Positions 43,215 through 52,792 are shown, counted from the stretch's first letter. The stretch: DNA of 64,000 nucleotides from Vibrio tarriae (GCF_002216685.1 NZ_CP022353.1:248001-312000), one strand, 5' to 3'. The notes: generated from the letters alone by a model not told the origin. Numbers and translations: made by a program.

Positions 43215-44903
43215 TTAAAAATAGAGTACGCGTTGTAGTTCGGCAAAACTGGTGATGCCTTCGCGCAGCTTTTCAAGGCCAGACTCTTGCAAGCTCAACA
43301 TACCATTGGCTTTGGCTAAACTTTCAATTTGGTGAATGCTGGCGCGTTGCATAATGGCCTCTGCCAGCTCGGTATTAAACGCCATCACTTCATAGATACC
43401 GACGCGCCCTGAATAGCCGCCCGTACACTCGTTGCACCCAGCCGCATTGGCTTCATACAAGACTTCATTCGGCTGAAACGCAAATTGGTTTTGCAATAGG
43501 GCAGAAGGGCGTACCGCGATTTTGCAGTGCTTACACAAGCGGCGTGCGAGGCGCTGGGCGATGATTAAACTGAGTGATGAAGCAAGATTAAACGGCTCCA
43601 CCCCCATATTGGCTAAACGAACGACCGTTTCGGCAGCCGAGTTGGTGTGCAGGGTGGAAAGCACTAAGTGACCAGTTTGCGCGGCTTTGACTGCGATTTC
43701 TGCGGTTTCCAGATCGCGTATTTCGCCGACCATCACCACATCCGGGTCTTGGCGCAGAAATGAGCGCAGTGCCTCGGCAAAACCAAAGCCGATTTTGGGC
43801 TGCACTTGCACTTGGTTAATCCCAGAGAGGTTAATTTCTACCGGGTCTTCCGCGGTCGAGATATTGATCTGCGACGTGTTGAGAATGCGCAGCCCAGTAT
43901 AGAGTGAAACGGTTTTGCCGCTGCCGGTTGGGCCAGTCATCAAAATCATCCCTTGCGGTCTTTTGAGGGCATTGAGGTAGAGCTGCTTTTGTTGCGGGTT
44001 ATAACCGAGCTTATCAATATCCAGATTGGCGGCGCTGCTATCGAGTAGACGCAGCACGATTTTTTCACCCCATAAGGTCGGGAGTGTCGAAACCCGCATA
44101 TCAATCGCAGTATCACTATTAAGGCGCAGCTTGATTCGACCGTCTTGCGGTAAGCGGCGTTCGGCAATATCTAATTTAGAGAGAATTTTAATCCGCGCCG
44201 CTAAACGGCGGCTTAAATGGCTGGCCGGTTGCTGAGTTTCCACCAAGATCCCATCGCAGCGCAGCCGAATGCGGTATTGCGCTTCATAAGGCTCAAAATG
44301 AATGTCGGAGGCGCCTTTACGCACTGCATCGAGCAGCACTTGATTGATAAAGCGACTGACCGGCGAATCATCTTGGCTGAGATCTTCAATTGACTGAAGT
44401 TCTTCATCTCCGACTTTAACCAGATTGGCGAGCTCATCTTGGCTGATCTCTTTACCTTGGTTAGCGGCACCTTGAATGGTTCGGCCATACAAACGGCGGA
44501 TTGCGGCTTGTAGTGCGCGATGATCGGCTAGTGCTAGTTCGACTTGTAACCCAGTGGCAAAACGAAACTCTTCTTCGGCTTGCAATAAGGTTGGGTCTGA
44601 GACTGCGAGCTGCAGCAAGTTGCCTTGCTTGGCAATCGGCAATGCATCGTAGCGGGTAATCAGTTCACGCAGCCCAAGCTGTTGGCACAGGCTGGCGTAG
44701 TCGTAGCGGCTAAGGTCGGTTTCCGGCAAGCCGAAAATATGGCTCAGTTGTTCGGTCAGTTCTTGGGCGGGGAAAATGCCCAAACTGAGCAGCGCTTCGG
44801 GCACCGAAGTTCCCGAAGCGCTTACTTGGGTAACCACCGCTTGTTCTTGCGCCGCGCTGATTAACTCAGCCTGACGCAAGATAGCAACAAGGTTGGTGAG
44901 CAT
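43215..44903 (-). CDS. pilB: Type IV pilus assembly ATPase PilB
   Basis: PilB powers pilus extension. The 562-residue protein has an N-terminal domain (about 1-140), Walker A GPTGSGKTVSLY, Asp and His boxes (ISTAEDPVEI; TGHLVLSTLHTNS), Walker B VVMVGEIRDLETAE, and a tetracysteine zinc motif (CKHCK with CNECTGGY) in the C-terminal third. It begins 6 bp after the pilA stop, so pilin and ATPase share a message. Confidence 0.95.
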   Translation of the reverse strand: MLTNLVAILRQAELISAAQEQAVVTQVSASGTSVPEALLSLGIFPAQELTEQLSHIFGLPETDLSRYDYASLCQQLGLRELITRYDALPIAKQGNLLQLAVSDPTLLQAEEEFRFATGLQVELALADHRALQAAIRRLYGRTIQGAANQGKEISQDELANLVKVGDEELQSIEDLSQDDSPVSRFINQVLLDAVRKGASDIHFEPYEAQYRIRLRCDGILVETQQPASHLSRRLAARIKILSKLDIAERRLPQDGRIKLRLNSDTAIDMRVSTLPTLWGEKIVLRLLDSSAANLDIDKLGYNPQQKQLYLNALKRPQGMILMTGPTGSGKTVSLYTGLRILNTSQINISTAEDPVEINLSGINQVQVQPKIGFGFAEALRSFLRQDPDVVMVGEIRDLETAEIAVKAAQTGHLVLSTLHTNSAAETVVRLANMGVEPFNLASSLSLIIAQRLARRLCKHCKIAVRPSALLQNQFAFQPNEVLYEANAAGCNECTGGYSGRVGIYEVMAFNTELAEAIMQRASIHQIESLAKANGMLSLQESGLEKLREGITSFAELQRVLYF

Positions 44904-44909
44904 TAGTTA

Positions 44910-45329
44910 TTATTGGCAGCCATCAACCGCAATTGCTGGGGCTGTTGGGGCACAGCTCCAGCCAGTATCGGCATTACGAGTGAAGGTTAAAACACCACCA
45001 TTGATTGAGCTGTCACCATCAAATGTAAAGGTGAGTACAGGTAAGGCATTAGCTAATGCTGAGTCAATAGTACCTAGATCGTTTGCAGTACCAACAGTTC
45101 CTAATTGTGCTAGTGTAACAAAAGCTGCAGTGCCATTTTGTTGATAATGTAACTCCGCAGGAGTAATCAGAGCTTTTAATGTGGCTAAACCAGATGAAAC
45201 CTCTGATCTGGTTACATAGTTTTGATATGCAGGTATTGCAATTGCAGCTAACACACCAATAATCGCTACCACAATCATCAATTCAATTAAGGTAAAACCT
45301 TTCTGTAGTTTGTTTTTATACGCTTTCAT
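44910..45329 (-). CDS. pilA: Type IV pilin PilA
   Basis: PilA is the major subunit of the chitin-regulated pilus, which retracts to take up DNA in V. cholerae. The 139-residue prepilin has a short basic leader ([11 protein letters not shown]) cleaved before [22 protein letters not shown], and a C-terminal disulfide loop (Cys in WSCAPT and DGCQ). The start follows GGAGGG. The part after the N-terminal helix is more AT-rich than pilB or pilC, in line with the known sequence variability of pilA between strains. The gene is preceded by its own promoter region. Confidence 0.95.
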   Translation of the reverse strand: MKAYKNKLQKGFTLIELMIVVAIIGVLAAIAIPAYQNYVTRSEVSSGLATLKALITPAELHYQQNGTAAFVTLAQLGTVGTANDLGTIDSALANALPVLTFTFDGDSSINGGVLTFTRNADTGWSCAPTAPAIAVDGCQ

Positions 45330-45413
45330 AATTCCCTCCGTAGGTGTTTGCGTATGAAGCGCAGTGAGCATATGCCTTGGCGGATGAAGGGGAAATCGAG
45401 TCACGAACGCTCT

Positions 45414-45478
45414 TCGAGTCAGTTAGGGTTTTAACTCTATAATTTGCATGGTGAATGCAAAAAATTTCGAGTCAGTTA
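45414..45478 (-). promoter_or_regulatory. Predicted pilA promoter with dyad and direct repeats
   Basis: On the minus strand a -10 TATAGA (plus positions 45436-45441) lies 17 bp from a poor -35 of T residues. A dyad TTTGCAT-N5-ATGCAAA (45443-45461) occupies the spacer. Identical 12-bp direct repeats TCGAGTCAGTTA (45414-45425 and 45467-45478) flank it, with a third partial copy TCGAGTCA at 45396. The weak -35 suggests activator dependence, as expected of a TfoX- and CRP-controlled gene (inference). Confidence 0.5.
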
Positions 45479-45505
45479 AAAACTTATGCAGCTGATTGAG
45501 TGGCT

Positions 45506-45535
45506 GGAAAGAAAAGAGGAGACTTTAAGTCTCCT
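45506..45535 (-). terminator. Terminator after nadC
   Basis: On the minus strand, AGGAGACT / AGTCTCCT form an 8-bp stem followed by CTTTTCTTT. It separates nadC from pilA transcription. Confidence 0.8.
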
Positions 45536-45572
45536 GTTAACTATTTGAAATTTTTGAAGTTAGTCCCAAGTT

Positions 45573-46559
<987 letters not shown>

Positions 46560-46633
46560 TTATGTGTAAGGTAGAATCGGGCGTGTGGGTGAGCGGGTTC
46601 TCAACCGAAAAGATATCAAAGCAAGGAGTAAGG

Positions 46634-47179
46634 ATGATTGATAGTCAAGGCTGGTACCGCCTCGCCAGAAAAGTACCTTCTCCACATTGTGATGCGCGCC
46701 ATGATAGTGAGGATGTTTCGCTACTGGTGGTGCATAACATCAGCTTGCCCCCCGGCCAGTTTGGCGGCCCGTACATTGAGCAGTTTTTTCTGGGCGAGCT
46801 GGATGCTAATCAACATTCGTTTTTTAAGGTGATCGCCAAGATGCGCGTTTCGGCGCACTGCGTGATCCGCCGTGATGGTGAGGTGGTGCAGTTTGTGCCG
46901 TTTCATCTGCGCGCGTGGCATGCGGGTGTCTCCTCTTTTGCAGGCCGAGCCAAGTGTAATGATTACTCGATTGGTATTGAGCTGGAGGGGAGTGATTTTG
47001 TGCCGTATACCGATGCGCAATATCAGGCGCTGACTGAGCTGACCCAAGCCTTGATGGTGCTTTACCCGCACATCACGCTGCCGCGCATTACTGGGCATCA
47101 ATATATCGCGCCGCTGCGTAAAACCGACCCAGGTTTAGTGTTTGACTGGCGGCGTTTTCGGGCGGGCTTGAAGTCATAG
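46634..47179 (+). CDS. ampD: 1,6-anhydro-N-acetylmuramyl-L-alanine amidase AmpD
   Basis: AmpD is a cytosolic zinc amidase that recycles peptidoglycan by cleaving the peptide from anhydro-muropeptides; its loss induces AmpC in species that have AmpR. The 181-residue protein (E. coli 183) has the zinc ligands in VVHNISLPPG and TGHQYIAPLRKTDPG, and SAHCVIRRDGEVVQFV in the core. The start at 46634 follows AAGGAG; an upstream in-frame ATG at 46562 is not supported. Confidence 0.95.
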   Translation: MIDSQGWYRLARKVPSPHCDARHDSEDVSLLVVHNISLPPGQFGGPYIEQFFLGELDANQHSFFKVIAKMRVSAHCVIRRDGEVVQFVPFHLRAWHAGVSSFAGRAKCNDYSIGIELEGSDFVPYTDAQYQALTELTQALMVLYPHITLPRITGHQYIAPLRKTDPGLVFDWRRFRAGLKS

Positions 47180-47199
47180 GTTTTAGTTGGTGCGGAACA

Positions 47200-47310
47200 C
47201 CCCCTCCCTGCCTCCCCCTAGAAGGGGGAGGAGCAAAGGTTGCTGCTCTAGAAGGGGAGGAGCCAAAAACTGTTCCCTCCCCTTTTAGGGGAGGGCTAGG
47301 GTGGGGTATT
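47200..47310. repeat. C/G-rich palindromic repeat cluster
   Basis: Two perfect palindromes lie 43 bp apart: CCTCCCCCT-AGA-AGGGGGAGG (47211-47231) and CCCTCCCC-TTTTA-GGGGAGGG (47275-47295). Between them CTAGAAGGGGAGGAGC (47248-47263) is a second copy of the arm at 47218-47234. The strand asymmetry and mirrored arms resemble dispersed short palindromic repeats of many proteobacteria. Lying between the convergent genes ampD and fldB, it may also stop transcription in both directions. Confidence 0.75.
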
Positions 47311-47328
47311 AAGCGCTCACGGATGCGC

Positions 47329-47847
47329 TTAAATCGCGTCGTGATACTCGGTCAGCACTTGCTCGACCCAAGTCGCGATGCGTTCGTCACTCAAGTCGTA
47401 TTGCGAATCTTCATCCAGTGCGAGGCCGACAAAATGGCTGCCATCTTCAGTCAAAGCCTTGGAGGCTTCAAAGTGGTAGCCTTGATTTGGCCAGTAGCCA
47501 AGCAGGTTAGCTCCGCTCTTCTTGATCTGGTCGTGCAGCAGCCCCATCGCATCCAGATACCATTCGCCATAGCCTTCTTGATCGCCTAAGCCGAACAACG
47601 CGACGTACTTGTTTTTTAGCGACACGCCACCGATGTGATCCCATACCGCACTCCAGTCCTCTTGGATTTCACCAAAATCCCATGTTGAAATGCCCAGCAG
47701 TAAAAGATCGTAATCACTCATTAAAGTGAGAGGCGATTCTTTTACGTTGTGGATATCCACCAGTTCTTCACCCAGTATGGCGCGAATTTTCTCCGCGGTC
47801 ATTTCGGTGTAACAGGTGCTTGAGCCATAAAATAGACCAATCTTCAT
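47329..47847 (-). CDS. fldB: Flavodoxin FldB
   Basis: The 172-residue FMN-binding electron carrier has the phosphate-binding loop [16 protein letters not shown] (residues about 5-20), [17 protein letters not shown] around the isoalloxazine, and [17 protein letters not shown]. It is the FldB form by length and by its place beside xerD, as in E. coli. The start is at MKIGLFYGS; the ribosome site is weak. Confidence 0.93.
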   Translation of the reverse strand: MKIGLFYGSSTCYTEMTAEKIRAILGEELVDIHNVKESPLTLMSDYDLLLLGISTWDFGEIQEDWSAVWDHIGGVSLKNKYVALFGLGDQEGYGEWYLDAMGLLHDQIKKSGANLLGYWPNQGYHFEASKALTEDGSHFVGLALDEDSQYDLSDERIATWVEQVLTEYHDAI

Positions 47848-47984
47848 CAATAATTTGTATCTGTCTGCGAAGGAATGGCAAATTCTAACCATAAAAATGA
47901 TCGGAATGCAGCCAATATCCTGCATCCTGCGTATTTTTATGCTATTAAACGCCCAGTAAAAAGAGAGCTAGAGCTGAGGATAGA

Positions 47985-48893
47985 GTGAGCGAAGCCTTAT
48001 CTCCCGACCAAGGGTTGGTGGAACAATTTTTAGATACCATGTGGTTTGAGCGCGGTTTGGCAGAAAATACCGTGGCTTCTTATCGTAATGACTTGAGTAA
48101 GCTATTAGAGTGGATGGCGCAAAACCAGTATCGGCTCGATTTTATTAGCTTTGCTGGTTTGTTGGAGTATCAAAGCTGGTTGTCAGAGCAAAATTACAAG
48201 CCGACCTCGAAAGCGCGCATGTTGTCGGCGATTCGCCGCCTATTTCAATACCTGCATCGGGAAAAGGTGCGCGCCGATGATCCGAGTGCGCTGTTGGTGA
48301 GCCCGAAACTGCCAACGCGCTTACCAAAAGATTTGAGCGAAGCGCAAGTTGAATCGCTACTGAGTGCGCCAGATCCGCAAAGTCCACTTGAGCTGCGTGA
48401 TAAAGCCATGTTGGAATTGCTGTATGCTACGGGACTGCGTGTGACAGAGCTGGTCTCACTGACCATGGAAAACATGAGCTTGCGCCAAGGTGTGGTGCGA
48501 GTCATGGGTAAGGGCGGTAAAGAGCGTTTGGTGCCTATGGGCGAAAATGCCATTGAATGGATTGAAACTTTTTTGCAGCAGGGACGGTCTTTACTGCTGG
48601 GGGAGCAGACGTCGGATATCGTTTTCCCCAGTAGCCGCGGTCAGCAGATGACCCGGCAAACCTTCTGGCATCGCATTAAACACTATGCGGTCATTGCAGG
48701 GATTGATGTGGAAAAACTCTCGCCGCACGTATTGCGCCATGCGTTTGCCACTCACTTACTCAATTATGGTGCCGATCTGCGCGTGGTGCAGATGTTGCTT
48801 GGGCATAGTGATTTATCCACGACACAAATTTATACTCATGTCGCCACTGAGCGGCTTAAACAACTCCACAACGAGCACCATCCAAGGGCTTGA
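47985..48893 (+). CDS. xerD: Site-specific tyrosine recombinase XerD
   Basis: XerD with XerC resolves chromosome dimers at dif under FtsK control; in V. cholerae the pair is also used by integrating phages such as CTX. The 302 residues comprise an N-terminal SAM-like core-binding domain (about 8-95) and a catalytic domain with R in ATGLRVTELVSL, HxxR in PHVLRHAFATHLL, H in GHSDLSTT and nucleophile Tyr in QIYTHV. The start is GTG, preceded by GAGGA. dsbC follows after 16 bp, then recJ, as in E. coli. Confidence 0.96.
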   Translation: MSEALSPDQGLVEQFLDTMWFERGLAENTVASYRNDLSKLLEWMAQNQYRLDFISFAGLLEYQSWLSEQNYKPTSKARMLSAIRRLFQYLHREKVRADDPSALLVSPKLPTRLPKDLSEAQVESLLSAPDPQSPLELRDKAMLELLYATGLRVTELVSLTMENMSLRQGVVRVMGKGGKERLVPMGENAIEWIETFLQQGRSLLLGEQTSDIVFPSSRGQQMTRQTFWHRIKHYAVIAGIDVEKLSPHVLRHAFATHLLNYGADLRVVQMLLGHSDLSTTQIYTHVATERLKQLHNEHHPRA

Positions 48894-48909
48894 AAATAAG
48901 GTGATTTTC

Positions 48910-49662
48910 ATGAGCGTACTGCGCCGACTAACATGGCTGGCATTTCCTTTACTGAGTATGGCATTCAACGTACAAGCGAACACTGCACCAGCACAATTGA
49001 ATAAAGCCGAGCTTGAGCAGCGCTTTTCCAAACTCGGATTGCAAGTAGAAGAGATCAAGCCCTCTGATATCAATGGCTTGCTTGAAGTGCAAACGTCTGG
49101 TGGTGTGTTGTTCTCTTCGCCTGATGGTGAGCATTTTATCGCGGGTACTCTGTATGCGCTGGATGGTAATGGCGGTTATGTTGATGTGCTGGCTAAACGC
49201 CAAGCGCCACTCAACGCCAAGAAAATTGCCGCATTACAAGACAGCATGATTGAGTTTAAAGCACCCAATGAGAAATACGCGATCACCGTATTTACCGATA
49301 TCACGTGTGGTTACTGTGTGCGTCTGCACAGTCAGATCAAAGAGTACAATGATCTCGGCATTACGGTGCGTTATCTCGCCTACCCGCGTCAGGGGCCGCA
49401 AGGTCAAGTCGCGGATCAAATGGCGGCCATCTGGTGTTCTAACGATCCGAAAACGGCGATGCACGATGCGAAAGTGAATCGTAAAACCATTACCGCCGAT
49501 AAAGATATCGCCCAATGCCAAAAGACCATCGCGCAGCATTATATGCTGGGTCATGAGCTCGGCATTAGCGGTACTCCAGCGATTTTCTTACCCAATGGTG
49601 AGATGGTTGGCGGCTACTTGCCTGCGCCACAATTGCTGCAACGTCTGCAAGCCACACAATAG
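48910..49662 (+). CDS. dsbC: Periplasmic disulfide isomerase DsbC
   Basis: DsbC reshuffles wrong disulfides in periplasmic proteins and is kept reduced by DsbD. The 250-residue precursor has a signal peptide (cleaved after QAN, about residue 21), an N-terminal dimerisation domain and a thioredoxin fold with the active site CGYC (DITCGYCVRLH) and a second structural cysteine pair (WCSNDPKTAM; DIAQCQK). The cis-proline loop is SGTPAIF. The ATG at 48910 follows AAGGTG; an in-frame GTG at 48901 is possible. Confidence 0.93.
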   Translation: MSVLRRLTWLAFPLLSMAFNVQANTAPAQLNKAELEQRFSKLGLQVEEIKPSDINGLLEVQTSGGVLFSSPDGEHFIAGTLYALDGNGGYVDVLAKRQAPLNAKKIAALQDSMIEFKAPNEKYAITVFTDITCGYCVRLHSQIKEYNDLGITVRYLAYPRQGPQGQVADQMAAIWCSNDPKTAMHDAKVNRKTITADKDIAQCQKTIAQHYMLGHELGISGTPAIFLPNGEMVGGYLPAPQLLQRLQATQ

Positions 49663-49670
49663 TTTTCGAC

Positions 49671-49798
49671 TATACCCTTCCTACTTGAAGTTGCAGCGGT
49701 GTTGGCTACGTTCGTTCACCCCAATCACATAGTGTATCTATGCTCATGGGGATTCACTCACTTGCCGCCTACCTGCAACTCCAAGTTGTTTGGGTATA
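49671..49798 (-). repeat. ERIC/IRU element, copy 2
   Basis: A 128-bp imperfect palindrome with intact ends TATACCC and GGGTATA starts 8 bp after dsbC and lies before recJ. Read on the minus strand it contains GTGAATCCCCATGAGC, TGGGGTGAACGAACGTAGCC and AACACCGCTGCAACTT, matching the enterobacterial ERIC consensus closely. It is in the same orientation as copy 1. Being inside the xerD-dsbC-recJ transcript, it would be copied into RNA and could form a long hairpin. Confidence 0.92.
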
Positions 49799-49854
49799 AA
49801 TCATTTTCGACTAATTAAGGAAACAGGCCAGAGGCAACTTTGGCCTGTCACAGC

Positions 49855-51594
49855 ATGATAGAAATCCAGCGACGCCCCGAACCTGATCTCTCACTTCTCC
49901 CCGACCACATCGACCCACTATTACGTCGGCTTTACCTGAGCCGTGGTGTAAGCAACGTGGCACAACTTGAAAAAGCCGCCAAAGCGCTGCACTCATTCAA
50001 ACAGTTACATGGTATTGATCGTGCGGTTGAGTTGCTGTTCGCGGCGATTGCTGAGCAAAAACGCATTATAGTCGTCGGTGATTTTGATGCCGATGGCGCA
50101 ACCAGTTCGGCACTTTCCGTGCTCGCACTGCGTATGCTCGGTAGTCGTAATGTCGATTACTTAGTGCCAAACCGTTTTGAAGATGGTTACGGCCTAAGCC
50201 CTGAAGTGGTTGATCAAGCAATTGAGCGTGGTGCAGAGATGATCATGACCGTGGATAACGGCGTTTCATCACTGGAAGGAGTGCGTTATGCCAAACAGAA
50301 AGGGCTGCAAGTGGTGGTCACCGATCATCACTTACCGGGACAAGAACTACCTGAAGTCGATGCCATGGTGAACCCAAACTTGCAGCAGTGTGCTTTTCCT
50401 TCTAAGGCGCTGGCTGGGGTAGGGGTTGCTTTCTATTTGATGATGGCACTTTGTGTGCACATGCGTCAGCAAGGTTGGTTTGCCGCGCAAGGCATGGCTG
50501 AACCGAAATTGATGGAGCTGATCGATTTAGTAGCACTCGGTACGGTCGCCGATGTGGTGCCACTGGATGACAACAACCGTATTTTGGTGCACCAAGGTTT
50601 GCAGCGTATTCGTGCGGGTTTAGCGCGTCCCGGTATTCAAGCTCTGATTGAAGTCGCCAAACGTGATGCGCGCCGTTTGGTCGCTGCTGATTTTGGCTTT
50701 GCGCTTGGGCCACGGATTAACGCTGCAGGACGTTTGGATGATATGTCGTTCGGCGTTGAGCTTTTGCTGTGTAACAACATTCACGCTGCGCGGCGTATGG
50801 CGAGTGAACTGGACGGCCTCAATCAAACCCGAAAAGAGATTGAAGAGGGGATGAAGCAAGAGGCTGTCGCATTTTGTGAGCGCTTGCAACTGAGCGATGA
50901 TCGCGAGCTGCCTTACGGTTTAGTGCTGTTTCAGCGCGATTGGCACCAAGGGGTGATCGGCATTCTTGCTTCGCGCATCAAAGAGAAATACCACCGCCCC
51001 GTGATTGCGTTTGCTGAAGGCGGCGATGGCAAGCTAAAAGGTTCGTGCCGCTCGGTTCCCGGTCTGCATATGCGTGATGCACTAGATAAAATTGATACGC
51101 AAAACCCGGGCATCATCCTCAAATTTGGTGGTCACGCGATGGCGGCTGGATTAACCATTGAAGAGCAAAATTTTGAACATTTTTGCCGATTGTTTGACCA
51201 GCTAGTGCGTGAAGAGCTGGATGAAGCAGCACTCAAAGGCATCATTCTCAGCGATGGCGAACTGAAACCGGAAGAGTTTTCGCTGCATACCGCCGAATTA
51301 CTGCGTGCTGGTGGCCCATGGGGGCAAGCGTTTCCTGAACCCCTGTTTGATGGCGAATTTAAAGTGCTGCACCAAAAACTGGTCGGCGAAAAACACCTCA
51401 AACTGATGCTCGAACCGCTGTATAAAGGCTTTCCAACCAATGTGATGATCGACGGGATTGCGTTTAATGTCGACCTACGTCGTTGGCCGGATGCCTCAGT
51501 AAAAACGGTACGTTTGGCGTACAAACTCGACATCAACGAGTTTCGCGGTAATCAATCATTGCAACTCATGATTGATCATCTGGAAGCGAAGTAG
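49855..51594 (+). CDS. recJ: Single-stranded-DNA-specific exonuclease RecJ
   Basis: RecJ is a 5'-3' single-strand exonuclease in recombination and mismatch repair. The 579 residues contain a DHH domain (VGDFDADGATSS; VTDHHLPGQELP), a DHHA1 domain (KFGGHAMAAGLTI) and a C-terminal OB-fold. ATG 49855 (MIEIQRRPE) gives an N-terminus like E. coli RecJ; TTG 49840 with GAGG nearby would add five residues and cannot be excluded. Confidence 0.94.
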   Translation: MIEIQRRPEPDLSLLPDHIDPLLRRLYLSRGVSNVAQLEKAAKALHSFKQLHGIDRAVELLFAAIAEQKRIIVVGDFDADGATSSALSVLALRMLGSRNVDYLVPNRFEDGYGLSPEVVDQAIERGAEMIMTVDNGVSSLEGVRYAKQKGLQVVVTDHHLPGQELPEVDAMVNPNLQQCAFPSKALAGVGVAFYLMMALCVHMRQQGWFAAQGMAEPKLMELIDLVALGTVADVVPLDDNNRILVHQGLQRIRAGLARPGIQALIEVAKRDARRLVAADFGFALGPRINAAGRLDDMSFGVELLLCNNIHAARRMASELDGLNQTRKEIEEGMKQEAVAFCERLQLSDDRELPYGLVLFQRDWHQGVIGILASRIKEKYHRPVIAFAEGGDGKLKGSCRSVPGLHMRDALDKIDTQNPGIILKFGGHAMAAGLTIEEQNFEHFCRLFDQLVREELDEAALKGIILSDGELKPEEFSLHTAELLRAGGPWGQAFPEPLFDGEFKVLHQKLVGEKHLKLMLEPLYKGFPTNVMIDGIAFNVDLRRWPDASVKTVRLAYKLDINEFRGNQSLQLMIDHLEAK

Positions 51595-51638
51595 AGTTTC
51601 TCCTCTTGCTATTAAAGGGGGGAATTCTGCCGCTGAAA

Positions 51639-51666
51639 TATCCCCTTCTAACCTGCAACGCCAAGT
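51639..51666. repeat. Possible ERIC remnant (both ends only)
   Basis: TATCCCCTTC directly abuts TAACCTGCAACGCCAAGT, which is the left end of an ERIC element joined to most of the right end seen in copies 1 and 2 (TACCTGCAACTCCAAGT), with the middle 80-90 bp missing. Confidence 0.5.
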
Positions 51667-51781
51667 CGATTACGGCTCTCACGCTTGCTCTATTCTCAAC
51701 TCAATCCTTTCATCTTTTTTCAAAAATTGTCATCAATTGACACTTCTAGCCCATCAAATCCCCATCTGTATATGAGTTGTA

Positions 51782-51796
51782 ATTGGTCTGACCAAT
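51782..51796. promoter_or_regulatory. PdhR operator-like site 1
   Basis: ATTGGTCTGACCAAT has perfect 6-bp arms and matches the PdhR consensus ATTGGT-N3-ACCAAT. It lies 177 bp before the pdhR start and upstream of the predicted promoter. Confidence 0.8.
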
Positions 51797-51874
51797 ATTT
51801 TTGCTGTTTTAATCAACTATTGTTGCTGGATTGTTAGAGCGTGACCTGTTCTATGATTTAGGTCAATTTTCGGC

Positions 51875-51902
51875 TGGACACTGGCGTTTTAATTATGTTA
51901 AT
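51875..51902 (+). promoter_or_regulatory. Predicted promoter of pdhR-aceE-aceF
   Basis: TGGACA and GTTAAT are separated by 16 bp, predicting a start near 51909. Operator 2 would then lie at about +11 to +25, the position PdhR occupies on the E. coli pdh promoter. The -10 is imperfect. Confidence 0.45.
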
Positions 51903-51918
51903 TTCTGCACCAACTTAA

Positions 51919-51935
51919 AATTGGTATTACCAATT
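51919..51935. promoter_or_regulatory. PdhR operator-like site 2
   Basis: AATTGGTATTACCAATT is a perfect 7-bp-arm palindrome identical to the PdhR consensus core. It lies 38 bp before the pdhR ATG, just downstream of the predicted promoter, so autorepression relieved by pyruvate is expected. Confidence 0.88.
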
Positions 51936-51972
51936 GCCAGCAAGAAGAATAAGAGTAGAAGAACAATAAATT

Positions 51973-52743
51973 ATGGCTTATCAAAGGATCCGTCAGCCAA
52001 AGCTCTCCGATGTGATTGAACAAGAACTGGAGAGACTGATAGTGGAAGGAACACTCTCACCCGGTCAGCAACTTCCTCCGGAACGCGAACTGGCCAAACA
52101 ATTTGAAGTGTCTCGCCCCTCGATCAGAGAAGCCATACAACGCTTGGAAGCCAAACGCTTGCTTACCCGCCGTCAAGGTGGCGGTACATTCGTTAGTGAC
52201 CGAATTTGGCAGAGCTTTTCAGATCCTCTGCTAAATTTATTGTCTAGCCACTCCGAAACTCAACTGGACCTGCTGGAAGCGCGTCATGCGCTGGAAGGCA
52301 TTTGTGCCTATTTTGCGGCGTTGCGTGGTACCGAAGAAGATTTTGCTCGTATTCAACACTGTGTCACGCGTATTGCGGAAGCTCAGGCATTGAATAATGT
52401 GGATGAAGAAGCAGAGCGCGTGATGGCCTTTTTGATTGCCATAACTGAAGCAGCGCATAACGTTGTGCTACTGCACATTGTACGCAGCTTGAGTCCACTG
52501 CTTGAGCAGAATATTCGTCAGAATTTTAAACTCTTACATCGCCGCCCTGAAGCGGTAGAGAAAGTAAGCAAACACCGGGCTAACATTGTGGATGCGATTG
52601 TTTCGGGTCTGCCAGAAAAGGCACGTGAAATGTCCCATTCTCACTTAGCTTATATCGAAGAAACGTTGTTGGATTTGACTCGTGAACAGACTCGCCGTGA
52701 GCGATCTCTGCGTCGAATTCAGCAAGGTAATGAGCCGCAATAG
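51973..52743 (+). CDS. pdhR: Pyruvate dehydrogenase complex repressor PdhR
   Basis: PdhR is a GntR-family repressor whose DNA binding is released by pyruvate. The 256 residues include an N-terminal winged helix (about 9-77; [37 protein letters not shown]) and a FadR-type C-terminal ligand domain (about 95-220; [30 protein letters not shown]). It is the first gene of pdhR-aceE-aceF and is preceded by two perfect operator-like sites. aceE follows after 49 bp. Confidence 0.96.
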   Translation: MAYQRIRQPKLSDVIEQELERLIVEGTLSPGQQLPPERELAKQFEVSRPSIREAIQRLEAKRLLTRRQGGGTFVSDRIWQSFSDPLLNLLSSHSETQLDLLEARHALEGICAYFAALRGTEEDFARIQHCVTRIAEAQALNNVDEEAERVMAFLIAITEAAHNVVLLHIVRSLSPLLEQNIRQNFKLLHRRPEAVEKVSKHRANIVDAIVSGLPEKAREMSHSHLAYIEETLLDLTREQTRRERSLRRIQQGNEPQ

Positions 52744-52792
52744 CGGCCATTGCGATTCAATTTAAATCCAACCAACAGAAGGATAGATCGCC

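Larger units (their letters stand above)
51595..51972. other. Gene-free 378-bp interval upstream of pdhR
   Basis: No gene is seen. The first 70 bp hold a possible ERIC remnant; the rest is the AT-rich pdhR promoter region with two PdhR operator-like sites and a predicted promoter. No clear terminator for recJ was found. Confidence 0.7.

Noticed and set aside
45443..45461. TTTGCAT-N5-ATGCAAA before pilA as a CRP site
   Set aside because: Arms and spacing differ from TGTGA-N6-TCACA, so it is reported as a dyad of unknown factor rather than as CRP.
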